From Paroedura picta (lineage: Eukaryota; Chordata; Lepidosauria; Squamata; Gekkonidae): DNA of 64,000 nt. How positions within the stretch are numbered: position 1 is the first letter of the stretch; each line of letters opens with the position of its first letter. A model generated the notes under the pieces. It had not been told where the DNA came from. It did no database searches and was given only the letters and a program-made list of their open reading frames with translations. Position numbers and translations under genes: made by a program. The DNA lies in NCBI RefSeq assembly GCF_049243985.1, contig NC_135371.1, positions 101,594,501 through 101,658,500 of the forward strand, written 5' to 3'. Of the stretch, positions 46,313 to 61,500 are shown in pieces.

Positions 46313-47849
46313 TTCTGTTCACTTTATTATATGCAGACTACAGCATTTTAAATAGTAATTGACTAGGAAGATAGTCCCTGTACTTCCCACTACAATTTGT
46401 TAAGACTTTTTTAAACCCCATTTTCCCTAGATAACTTTTTAATCGGCCAGGGAAGATGCATTATCACCAAAGAATTAATTTTCCTTTACAAGGGAATAGC
46501 TACAACTGAGAGTCAGCCTGGGGAATCCACCACGTAGAGATTTATAAGGATCTTGGGAGTCATTTAGAATGTTTCAGACTCTGAAATTCTATTCTTTAGA
46601 CAGCATCCTTGTTTTAGACCATCACTTTCCCTGAAGAAGAAAAATTAAAAGAATGGTCACCCTGACATTCTACAGAATTCAATGAAACTATTACTGGGCA
46701 TAGAGGGAGATTTAGTTCTTTTAATGGACTTTGTCAAGTTCCATGCCCTCAAACCACCCCCCTCCCATATCCTTGGGGGTTTGAAGCAATTTTTTAACAA
46801 CTCGTTCAGATTTAGAATACCTGGCAATTTCCTATGATGGCACAGGAAAATTTTTCAGGACAGCATCTCACTTACACTACTGTTCAAATTTACCTTCTTA
46901 ATGGCAAAAGTCATAAATAGTAAGGCCTGTTCAGATTGAGAATTTTCACCAGGCTCTGATGACCTTGAGAAAAATGGTTAACAAGCATACTTAACTGGGT
47001 GAGGGTCCCAGTGAACTAAAGGGATATGCATTTGCTTTTCTTTGCCTAGAACTGAGATGTGGGCCTTCTCAGGCTACAATCTCTTCCATGCTCACTTGGG
47101 ATATTTCCTGAGTAAACATGTATAGGCTCAGGCGGGAGGACATGGAAACAGAGAGAAGGAAACCAGGCAATGATTTTCTACATAGAGGCTTTGCCGGGAA
47201 AAGGGAAAAAACAGAAATAGAAATATAGACATCAGAAAAGCAATGCTTTTCTATGTTGTCAACAGCAAAAGTCCCTTCCTGGTGTTTTGTACATGACTGA
47301 AAAGCAATAACATATCCTGAGACCACTCCAAAGCTTTTTAAACCTTCAATCACTTTTTGCGCCCCCCCCCCCAATGTCCTAAATTTAACTTCAAACAGAT
47401 ATAGTCAGATTAGCCTTCTGCTCCACTAAGGCAATGGATGTGGCAGAAATGGGTAAAGTCACTGTTAAAACTTCCTGCTAGAAATGAGGAAGGAAATTTT
47501 CTCTCTTTTGCATACAAATGAACTTTACTTATTAGCTGTTATCTGTAAGATGATTGAACCATATTTCTGTAGAACAGGAATTTTTGCATGTCTTTTTTTG
47601 TTTTACCTTTTGAATGCAGTATTTATCACTGTTACCTGATCCTGACTATATACTGATTCAGGGCCATTAAAAGCTAGGGGCCAGGTTACTATTCATCTAT
47701 TAAACTTTGCTCCCTGCGTCTCTTTAAGTACAAGACGAAATTGGAGGAGGACATAGGTTGTTTGATATATGCTGTCTTACAGGCCCCTCGGTAGCCAATG
47801 AACCTGGCGTCGGATTTGGGAAGCAAGGCATGGAAAGAAATCAAACTGG

Positions 47850-49480
47850 AAGGTTTAAAGAAGACCTGACCTACAAAGAACCCCGTTTCTAAAAACAGGT
47901 GGAAAATGGACAGGCCAGTTTAGCCCAAGAATCTGGGCGAAGTCGGGATCTGCGGGGCGCGACGGGGAATGACCGGCAGCCGTTCGCCGTTTCGGGATCA
48001 GTCGCCGGCCGGGGCGATCCGAAGGACGATTTCTAGCTGTGCCCGGTTTTATTAATCCTCCCCCGGCGCAGTGCGCCAGACGCGGCTGGCAATCGGCAGC
48101 TTTTCTGCGGAGCCCAGCGAGCCGACGGAGTTGCGCTCCGGAGCGTTGAGGCAGTCTCCTGCGAACAGGTGCACCAGAAGGCAAGGCGAGGCGCGCTCCC
48201 ATTTCCCGACAGGCCAAAGCGGCCTCCCAGAGTGCCCCCGTCGCTGATCCAGTCCCCCCCCCCCCCGCTAGAGACCCCGGGACACGGCGACATCGGAGGT
48301 TCTCGTCGGAGAGCGGCAACAGCCACCCCTCGGCCTCCTTCTCCCTGGCGCCGGCTTCGGGAGGCTCCAGGAGGCCGGCCAAACCTCCGCCCGTCTCGGA
48401 CTTTCCCAAACGCAGCGGATCGTGGACGGCGCCTAAGGGGGCGGGGACGCCGTCGGCAATTGCCGCCGCAGCCTCAGGACTCTCCCGCGGGACAGTGCGG
48501 CGCTCCGCGGGAAAATACCGCCGGCCTCCCGGAGAAGAGCGCAGCCGGCGCGCCGGGCAAACGGGCGGGCTCCACTTGGTTTGTGTTTCCAAGGGGCGCC
48601 CAATGTTCTCTTCCCCGGTGCGTGAATCGCGCTCAGCGGGTATGTGCCTCGCCCCCCACCCTCCTTCGGCGCGCCGTTGCCCGAGAGCCGCGCCAGCCGA
48701 GGGCTCCGACGCCAGAGCCTCGCCTGCCTGTTTCCCTTCCGGCTCCGCCAGAGGAGCCCTACAGGAGCAGCCGGCTAATTTCCCAGCCGCCCGCCCGCCC
48801 GGCGCCTCTTCAAGCTCTCCTCTCCCCTTCCCCGGGCCGAGACTCACTTGGGGGCGGGGAGTATCTGCCGGCCTCCGGGATCCACGACGACCCATCCTCG
48901 GAGTTCTCGGACTTGACCGACGAGGTCTCGAAGGTTTTTGTCAGGCCGCCGGGGCTGGGCGCTTCCCTGGAGCCGTGACCGGGCAAGAGCAGGGGCCGGG
49001 AGGTGCCCAAACCGGAGCCCTCCAGGCCGGCGCCGGCCTCTCGGGGGGGCTTCTTGTCGGACATGAGCGCCTCCACGCTGAAAGGCAGGCTGGACACCTT
49101 GACTTTGCGGGGCTCCTCGAGCGCGGCGACAGGGCCCTCTTCGTCCGAGGAGAAAACCTCCTTCGCCTTGGCCGGAGGAGAAGAAGCCATCGCGGCGCGC
49201 CCGCGCAAGGATCCCTGCCCACAGGAGCCGCCGCCGCCTTCTGCTCTGCCGCTCCGCCGCTCCGCTGCTGGCTCCGGGCCCGCGAGTCGTTCGCTCCGCT
49301 CGCATCCAGCGCAACAACCCAGCAAACTTTTTTTCCTCCCCTTTTTTGGGAGCCTTCTGGCCGTTTCCTCCTTTGGGAAGTTGAGTAAGCGCGGCCGGGC
49401 CAATGAGAGCGGCGGCAGGCGGTGACGTCAGGCGATGACTCAGGCCATTGGCTCTGACTCCCAGCGGCTCGGAGCCTAGA
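47850..49480. other. CpG island over MSX2 exon 1
   Basis: By eye this stretch is strongly GC-rich with frequent CG dinucleotides, in contrast to the AT-rich flanks. It covers the promoter, exon 1 and the first kilobase of the intron. This is typical of developmental transcription-factor genes. No CpG ratio was computed. Confidence 0.75.
48848..49190 (-). CDS. MSX2: MSX2 coding exon 1 (N-terminal half)
   Basis: This exon encodes residues 1-114 and the first base of codon 115 of the Msh homeobox 2 repressor, a nuclear transcription factor of craniofacial, limb and skin-appendage development. Visible parts are an acidic start ([10 protein letters not shown], residues 11-20), the Msx Groucho/TLE-binding eh1-like motif [16 protein letters not shown] (about 32-47), the [10 protein letters not shown] stretch (71-80), and [10 protein letters not shown] followed by GRYSPPP up to the donor. 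The start is the first ATG of the open frame, in the good context GCCGCGATGG, and its product aligns with the start of known MSX2 proteins. The donor reads CCAA|GTGAGTC. Joined to exon 2 the junction gives SPPP-R-HLSPT, matching SPPPRHMSPT of human MSX2. The N-terminal part is about 12 residues shorter than in human because a Gly/Ala-rich segment after EEGP is absent. Identity as MSX2 rather than MSX1 is very secure from exon 2. Confidence 0.97.
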
Positions 49481-49490
49481 TTGGTCCCCC
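49191..49490 (-). promoter_or_regulatory. MSX2: MSX2 proximal promoter and 5' UTR
   Basis: A CpG-rich region lies directly upstream of the MSX2 ATG. Visible sites are a palindromic CRE TGACGTCA at 49423-49430, an AP-1-type TGACTCA at 49436-49442, CCAAT boxes reading towards the gene at 49451-49447 and 49484-49480, and an inverted CCAAT at 49400-49404. No TATA box lies at a useful distance; the AT-rich TATTTAAAAGG (minus strand, near 49520) is upstream of the CCAAT boxes. A CpG-island, TATA-less promoter with the start site between about 49.2 and 49.4 kb is inferred. The exact start site is not visible. Confidence 0.7.
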
Positions 49491-50289
49491 CCCCCCTTCT
49501 CCTTCTTCTCCTTCTTTCCTTTTAAATAAATTAGAAGTTAATGACACGGGCCGCGAACGAAGCTGTGCTATTAGGGAGCTTTCTAGCATTGTAATTCTGC
49601 CAAAACAGGAAAGTCACTGGAATAATTAGGGCTCATGAGATGAAGAGGAAATTCTGAGCGCGCAGACCTCGCCCTCTCCCCCCACCGCTACCCCCACCCC
49701 CGCGCAAAGATCTGCCACAAAGATCTGACTAAGGCAAAGATCTGCCACGAAGCCCCTCGGCACGAAAATGGGGAGGAGAGCACTCTCCACAGTGATGTCA
49801 TCGGCCTAGGATCAAAGCCCACCTCGGGTTCAAAGCTGGCGGGGACTCCCAAACCCATCCTGCGAGGCAGGCCCCTTGGCCCTTCCTTCCGAGACCCGAG
49901 TTGCCGCCAACCGCAGCAAAGTGCTGCGAGCCTAGGGAAGAGACGGCCCCAGAGACTGCGCATTTCATGTCCAGGTTACCACCGGGGGAAACCGGGAAAA
50001 GCAACGCTTGGGGGTCGGTTTGATTTTTGCGGGGGAGGGGATGCCTTCCACAAACAGTGGAAGGGGACAAAAGGAAGGGAGCCCCGGATTTCATAGAAGC
50101 CCCACCGACAACCGGATGCAATGGCTTTGAACCCAGTGAATGAGACAGAACCATCCCATTTACATCCGAAGGGGGGGGGGCTCCCCAAATTCTGCCTGCG
50201 TCATCAGATAATCTCTTCTAACCAATTAGTTGAACGGGTCGTTTGAACAATCAGGAAGAAGACCCCCCCTCTGTACCCCCCCCAGTATG

Positions 50290-50660
50290 TATACAAACCA
50301 ATTAAATGCCCAAGAAAGAAAGGGGATTGCTTTTTTTTTTTTTTAAATGATTATGTTGCTAATGTAATTTGCAGGCGCCTAGCCCTTGATGACAAACAGA
50401 TGCATTTGCCAGAAGCCGGCGCAGCCTAGAGCCTCTCGGCTCCTTCATCTGCGAGCGCATCAGGCAGCCGCGATGTCTGCGCGGAGCTGCCCCACTTTAC
50501 AACGGCGGCCGATTGAAGCGAACAAGGCGCATTAATGTAATGGGAAGGCATTTCAATTACCACCCCGAGAAAAAGCAAATCATTTTGCCTGCATAATTAA
50601 TTTAATCTCGTAATGATAGCTCTTTAATTAGGTGTTGATAACCATTGTTGTTGTGTTACT
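50290..50660. promoter_or_regulatory. candidate MSX2 upstream enhancer (BMP-responsive-like module)
   Basis: About 1.1-1.5 kb upstream of the MSX2 ATG, this unique block mixes GC motifs of the Smad type (AGCCGGCG at 50414, CAGCCGCG at 50465, GTCTGCGC at 50475, CGGCGGCCG at 50503) with a cluster of homeodomain-core sites (ATTAATGTAATG near 50531, TCAATTACC near 50553, CATAATTAATTTAATC near 50592, TTTAATTAGG near 50623). A BMP-responsive module with adjacent Smad (GCCG) and AATTAA-type sites has been reported upstream of mammalian Msx2. The resemblance is by content and place; orthology was not tested, and the distance differs from the roughly 3 kb in mouse. Confidence 0.45.
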
Positions 50661-52600
50661 CAAACGTTCGCGGGCTGCTGGGGAAGGCCTGGAAGTGTCA
50701 ACGCAGCTGGGAAAGGCAGGAACCTGACTCGGGTGTATGCAGAGCTTTGGATTTGTGTGTGTGTGTGTTTGTATGGAAATCTCTCTAATTGCTATAGATC
50801 TCTGGCCGAACGCCTTACTTTTGGCCATTTCTTTGAAAGAGCTCGACTTTCCAGTTTCCAGTGGCTTGGTAAGGACCGGTGTGTTCGAGGCTCCTTGGGA
50901 GTGACACTAGATTGGCCCCTGGTAGGCTCTTACCAGAACTTGTGCTTTCTTTTCAGGTTTGTCTGCACAGTGGAAACTAGAAAACATCTTTTCCAAAACG
51001 ATGGCAACTCTTGCACTAAATAGCTTCGGTGCTGAAAATTAGAATCTGGGTCGCCTCAATGTCCCTCTGTTGCCTTTTCCCACAGCTGAAGACAAACTGC
51101 TGATTATTTGAACTCTTTCGCTCTTTGGGGAATGGACCAAGCTTTACCGGCTGTCACAGCCTCTCCGGATCTGGTGCTTGTGCTTTCCCTACAGGATCCA
51201 TGCTGTTGAGAGTTGGGAGACAGACAAGGTAGGGAGGGTTATAGGATCTTTGAACAGGCTTCAGGACTCCGGGCCCCACTTTGCTCTGCAATGGCTGGGC
51301 CGATGCCGACCCATCCCACCTTACACCTGAATCAAAAACCATCTGTGGGAATAGAGACACGTGCAGAGAAAGAACGAAATGTTCTCTGGGGTGTGACCCT
51401 CCTCCTATGGAGACAGCGGCCAACTTCCACCATTTCCATTCAGCCAGCTTGCTTTGAAAGGGCTATGCCAGCTGAAGCACCAGAGTTGTAGGGGCAAGAA
51501 AAACACACCGGGCCCTGGCGTTGGTTAAACGGGAATCGCGGGGCAGTCCTAAAGAAGTGCAGGCAGAACTAAATCCCACCAAGCTCCCCACCCGTAGTTA
51601 GAATACCTAAGATCACACCCCAAACTCAGAGCTAGCAACATAATGCTAAGGGAAATCTTCTAACACCGATGTCCTTTATTATGGTGGGGCTGACTCAAAA
51701 GTTTGCAAACTCAATTCAGCAACCTGCAAGTTTTACCTCCCTCCCTCCCTCCCTCCCTCCCTCCCTCCCTCCCTCCCTCCCTCCCTCCCTCCAGGTTCTT
51801 GCCGTGTTCTGGCAAAGGCTCGGGTCTCTGAATGAAATAGGCTGTAGGACCCGTGAGTCTCTGTCTCTCTCTCACACACACATATACACGCACCGTCCTC
51901 GTGGACCTATGGACCTGAGGCCAAATCTTCACCTTAAGACAGCAACCGAGATGGGCAGCGATTTTGGCAAGACACCCCAAATCCAGATGCGGTGAAGCAG
52001 ACTGATCATTAAAGAACCTAATGCAGAACATGGGGGGGGGGGACTTAACTCTATCCCCGGATGTGTCCCCCCAATCTATTCACTAAAAAAAAAACCCTAC
52101 AGATTGCCTAGAAAGCCAACAAGGAAGGGCTTAAGAGAGCGACTCATTGTGGAGTGGCTTTGAAAAGGAATGGATCCCATGCTAGCAGCAAGTCTGTATG
52201 TACCCTGCTTCTCCTCCCCTTAATGACAGGTAAATGAGAATGGATGAACATAAGGAAACAATGCATGCAAACAGGGAACAATGAGGTGCTAGTGCCACTC
52301 TGCTGAAGTGCTACAGATAATTACACCAAATCAATGCAAAGTTTCTACCCCTGAAGAATGGGAATGGGCTTGAGGTCAGGTCACAGCGACCTGGTTTGAC
52401 AGAAGTGGGAAGAAACACATTTTCAGACGGACACATGAACTCCTTGGGGTGGTTTCAGAGTCTTCTTTTGCCTGCCCTATTTTTCTCATGATGCTGACTG
52501 GAAGGCAAAGGGCTTGGTTTGAAATGCTGCTTTCTGGAGCTCTACATTTCTTGTGAAAAGTCCCCTTGGTTCCAGAGGGCCATCATGGAATCTCATCATT
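50661..52600. other. MSX2 upstream flank, no gene identified
   Basis: Single-copy-looking DNA with short ORFs and a (CCCT)n repeat at 51736-51793. A short stretch TCATCAGATAATCTC then CCAATTAGTTGAAC just before the enhancer candidate (50.20-50.23 kb) may also be conserved. Confidence 0.35.
51736..51793. repeat. (CCCT)n microsatellite
   Basis: Fourteen CCCT tetramers. Confidence 0.97.
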
Positions 52601-52624
52601 GTCAGAACTCATGGATCAGCGGAC

Positions 52625-52822
52625 TGGTAGCAGCCTTGGAGCATTAGACCTTGATCAGGTCAGAAGCACCTCTCTCTGGAGTCTGTTTATTTACAGTCCC
52701 AAGGAAGACCACAAGAGACATTGCAACAAGCAATAGAATAGGAGTATCTATTTGGTGTATATTTCTTGTTGTATTTTCTTTTTATATGGTTGGTATGCCA
52801 ATAAAGGTGTTGTTGTTGTTAA
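52625..52822 (+). mobile_element. possible LINE 3' end with GTT repeats
   Basis: GGTATGCCAATAAAGGTGTT followed by (GTT)n, the style of a non-LTR element 3' terminus. The body is not recognised. Confidence 0.35.
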
Positions 52823-53044
52823 AATGTCATCAGACAAAACAACAGTCTCAAACAAGGCAGTAGGACTAGGATGACAGAAGTTAGAACAACAATGCGAGTG
52901 GTATCCAAAATGGTGTAGCATTAATGATGCAGAGAATCAAATTGCAGAAGAAGAAGACAGTACAGTAAGAACAGGATAAAACCTACAAGGAAACTTCAAG
53001 GAGCTTGTTCCTTTGATAAAGAAGTGTCAGTCCTGAATCATTCC

Positions 53045-53195
53045 ATTCTAACAAAGTTTGGGTCCAGTGGCACATTTAAACCCAACAAAGGTTCATTGGG
53101 GGGTATAAGCTTTCCTATGTAGGCCGCTTATACCCCAAATGAAACTTTGTTGGGCTTGAAGGTGCCACAGGACTCAAACTTTATACTGTTGATTC
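53045..53195. repeat. palindromic fold-back repeat
   Basis: CAAAGTTTGGGTCCAGTGGC on the left mirrors GTGCCACAGGACTCAAACTT on the right. The centre carries GTATAAGCTTTCCTATGTAG and CGCTTATACCCC. Confidence 0.8.
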
Positions 53196-54420
53196 AGGCC
53201 AACCCACCTGAACCATTTCACTAGAATACAGCCCTTCATCCAAACACCCTCTCTGAAAAATTCTGTTTAACAGAATCTGCAGAATGCCTAGAAATGTGGG
53301 CCTTCTCATGCAGTCCATTCTACCAGATGGGAGCCACAACAGAGGGTGGCAGGTACAAGGACAGTTTTATGCACTATGCTGATCTTGACGGCTTCCCACA
53401 GTTCCAAAATCTTTGGCTCAACAGAATAGTTGATCCAGCGACATAGTGATGGATGTATTGCACATTAACATAATCCTAAATACATTTTCTGGGACATGAA
53501 TTCCTTTGAGTTATTTTCAGAGCAAGGTGTTTCCAAGTTGAGTGTATCTGGGAACCCAGTTGTCAAGCTTACACACAGTATGTGTCAGGTCTATAAAGGT
53601 GACTGGCTGGTTGCTATTGGGGGGGGGGGATGGCTGGTTGCAGTCCCCAGACTTTGGTAAAGTCTTGAATGGTTCAGGTTGCCAACTTGAGATTGTTGGC
53701 TTTTCTTTATCCACCACGCCTACTCGGCCAACCTACCACCAGGTCCACAACCCAAGTCCATCCTGTCCACACTTAGTGGAGAGAGTCAGCTCCACCTGCT
53801 GCTTCTTTCTGATTTATAGAATGAAAATGTCCTTTAAAAAATATCTGTGCTAGAATTTGGGTTTCAGATGTGTGCTGAGTGTAAGTAAACATCTTTTAGG
53901 CTAACAGCAGAATGACCAATACACAAACACAATGGAGCATCCACCCACAGACTTCCCATTCCTGAAGAGAATCATTTTATTCTGAACTTTAAAGGATTGC
54001 CTGTAGCTGCAGGTACAGGTATGGGATGGACTCCCCTAAAAAAACATTGAAATGATTTGTTTCAGAGCATGCTGAAGTGCCTCAGTGAATCCCAGAAGGA
54101 GCTGCACTCTTAACCCTGCTGGACCTTTGTGCACTTTATTGACTCTCTCTATTGTTGTTGTTAGTATCAACTGTAACAACTGGAGTAAATCTCGAACTGA
54201 AGAACATCATCTGCCAGGCAAGTATCTGGCTGTCACAAGTCATAATAATAATAGCAACAACCCGGGAAGGGGATTTGGAAATGGAAGTGCTGGCCTACAT
54301 GACTCCAGCGACTTTGCCAAGACTCCTCACCAAATCCTTCTACCTAGGAAAAAGATTGTTCACGTGATGCTCGAGAAAGAGGGAGAGTCACAGTGGGAGT
54401 GGGGAAGGGCCTGTGTGCAT
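53196..54420. other. intergenic, nothing recognised
   Basis: No gene or named repeat. Confidence 0.35.
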
Positions 54421-55200
54421 GGAGCTAGGGTGAGTGATCTGGATCCTGACAGATGCCCTTGCCAAACTACAGCTCCTGTCGACCAAGCCCCTTTCCCTCG
54501 AGCCCCTTTCCCTCGTGGGGTGTCTTTTCCGTTCCCATGGCAGGCCCACGACTCTTCTGTCCTCCCTTTAGCAAAGCGGCGTACCCTCGCCCCTCCCCAC
54601 CCCCATCCGCTGCTCCTTTCTGGTCAATTACACCAGCTGGGAAATATGCGCCCTGTTCCCGAGACGCTGCAGCTCGGAGAAGGGGGGGGAGAGGAGAAAG
54701 AGGGCGGGGGAGACGTTGCAGACGAACTGAGGCTGTTTGCAGGCGCCAGCAGCGGGGAGATGAAAGAGAAACTCCTGGGGGAAGCGGCTGTGCAGTTTGA
54801 CCGGCTCCAGCGAGAGTAGAAACGGCGGCTCGTCCCAGGCAGCTCCGCCCCGCATCCCCCATCCTTACCCCCACCCCAGGGCAGCCTCAGCCTCACCCGC
54901 TGCCTGCCCACTCATCTTACCTTCCTGCTCTCTGGTCCCAGAGGAGGAGCCACCGCGAGCCCATCGGCTGGCTGCGCTCCCCCGTAATGACTCTATCAAG
55001 GCCTGACATCCGAGGGATGAAAGGAGAAGGACGTTTTCGTGGCGGCGGCGGCGGCGGCGGCGGCGGCGCGGGGGGGGGGGGGGTTAGCTGAGAATGCTTC
55101 TCGCAGCGCAGAAGCCAAGGCCGTCCACGCCCGTGGCAACGAGGCAAAAGCGGCTTAATCGCGGGCGGGAGTAGCAGAGAGAGAACCGGATCTGGTTCCA
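54420..55200. other. GC-rich, CpG-rich stretch about 5 kb upstream of MSX2
   Basis: CpG-rich by eye, with a (GGC)n run at 55040-55069 followed by a G-run. The plus frame up to 54819 encodes a charged, non-repetitive end (GASSGEMKEKLLGEAAVQFD) with no recognised family. It could be a small CpG island, an alternative promoter or a non-coding RNA start. Confidence 0.4.
55040..55083. repeat. (GGC)n followed by poly-G
   Basis: About ten GGC triplets and then a run of G. Confidence 0.95.
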
Positions 55201-57037
55201 GAAGCGAAAGGTCTGCTGTCCGAATTCCTTAATGAACGGGGACGAAAAGGGCTGGAAAAAAAAGAAGGGACATTCTCTAGCCAACAGAACCTCTTCCCTT
55301 TCCAAAGACACGCTTCTTTTTTCTTTTGCTTTTCAGTGATTGTACACGAAATAAAATTACACCAATTTATATTAAAAAGGAATTTGTTCCACTCCTTTCC
55401 CACCCCAGCCCAAATCTGTGGCAGGAGCAAAGGGGCCGCGGTAACTCCGTTTTGCTGTAAACTACAGAGCACTCTTCCCGAGAAGCGCACTTTGGATCGA
55501 GGCCCCTGTGCTGCCTACAGAAACAAACCTCGCCCCTACACACTAACACCCCCCCCCCCGGCCTGAAAGGATTTAGAAGAATTTCAGATGTTGGGGTGGG
55601 GGGAGCTCAGCCAGGTCTGAAGGCTCTTGCATAAACTCGCGATCCGTTTGCAACCTAGCAGTTTATTCGAAGAGTGGTTTTGTTGGGCTGCTTTTCTTTC
55701 GTCTCCCTTAGCAGCCTTCGCCCGCGCTCTGTAACCAAATCAAACCGAGGGATGTTTAGGTCTTTTTGGCACTGCTCTTAGAATTATTTGCAACCCGATC
55801 CTAAATTTGTCACCTCGGAGGTAAGTCACTGCGCAGTGGATCGCAGCCCCCAAAACTTATAACAGCAAAAACAGGCAGACGAAGAATAGAGACAAAGTTG
55901 GCCGGAGATGTAGGTGTTTCCACAGTGTAAGGTGCGGAAAGGGGGGGGGGCAGGCTGGACTACGGTCTCCCATCATAGAAGAAGCTTTGGGCGGCACGGA
56001 TCGAGTTTGGGGTACGAGAATAATCTTTGTTCCTCCAGCACGATTTAATATCTGGCTTCACTTAATGGTCTGTGTGTGAGGGAGAGATCATTCATTAACC
56101 CAACCTTGGGAGGTGAGACTCTAACTGCAAGACAGACAGACTGAAGTTAACTAAAGAGTCTTGCAATTAAATGATTAGTCAATTTCCCAAGAACCTGGAT
56201 TCCTCTCTCTCTCTCTCTCTCTCCTGGTTGCAACTCCAATGCAGGAGCCAAAGTCGGTCGAAAACAGGCTTAATTATAGGTAATATCTGTACATTTATCT
56301 TCAGACAGTGCGGGGAGGAGGTGGAGAGAGGAAAGAAAAGGAATCAAAAACATCACAGCCTTCGAGGGACGAGAGCCGGTGCGCTTTACAAGCGCTTCTG
56401 TCTCTGCGCTGGGCTTCAAAGCCCGGGTGTTTTTTTCTTTTTAATTTTTTGCCTCCCTTGATTCTTGTTATGTCTGTGCACTTCTGAGTTTCTTAGCTGT
56501 CGGCATCTGGGGAGCGGGGAGGGGAATGGAGCCCAGCCCAGCGGGGGGGGGGGGCGTGCTCAAAGATCGCTCAGTGGTCCGCTCAGGTTCTCCGATTCGG
56601 GTAAGGCAGGGGGGGGGATGCTGTTGAGGAAGGCCCGCTTCTCCCGACCCTAGCAAAGCACTCCAGGGAGTTGGGCTGGGTGGCTCCTTCGGGAATTTCT
56701 GAAAAGAAGGCGGGGGTCCATTGCGCATTCGCTTGCGGATGGGCCGTGGGATGCTCCAAGGGATTCCAGGCCAAGAGATTTTCATCTAACTCAGGGAGGC
56801 GGTTTCAGGTCGGGGAGGAGATTCCATGGGGGGGGTGTAGGCGATTCTTTGCCATCAAAGCTTAAAGGCTCGTTCTCCCGTGTACCAAAGATTAATAACG
56901 CGAGTCTAAGCATGCTCACTCCCAAGTCCCACTGACTTCAACGGAATGTTCTCTAGTCTAGACTATGTACCCACTGGTGGGTATTGAAAAAGCGGCATAT
57001 CTGTGTTGTGGTTATTAACAACAGCTATTACGAAAAG
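55201..57037. other. upstream flank, no gene identified
   Basis: Single-copy-looking sequence with short CT and G runs. No recognised feature. Confidence 0.3.
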
Positions 57038-57100
<63 letters not shown>

Positions 57101-57101
57101 T
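57038..57101. repeat. (CTTT)n microsatellite
   Basis: About 16 CTTT tetramers. Confidence 0.97.

Positions 57102-61499
<4,398 letters not shown>

Positions 61500-61500
<1 letters not shown>

Noticed and set aside
47855-48895. 346-codon minus-strand ORF overlapping MSX2 exon 1 and intron
   Set aside because: It is out of frame with MSX2 and Arg/Gly/Pro-rich. It is open because the CpG island lacks stop codons. The true exon 1 frame is fixed by the MSX2 match and the splice sites.
48169-49388. Long plus-strand ORFs antisense to MSX2 exon 1 (269 and 297 codons)
   Set aside because: They are mirror frames of the MSX2 exon in CpG-rich DNA, without independent protein features.
49191-49403. In-frame N-terminal extension of MSX2
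   Set aside because: The frame is open upstream, but it has no ATG before the accepted start (only a TTG), and the extension matches nothing in known MSX2 proteins.
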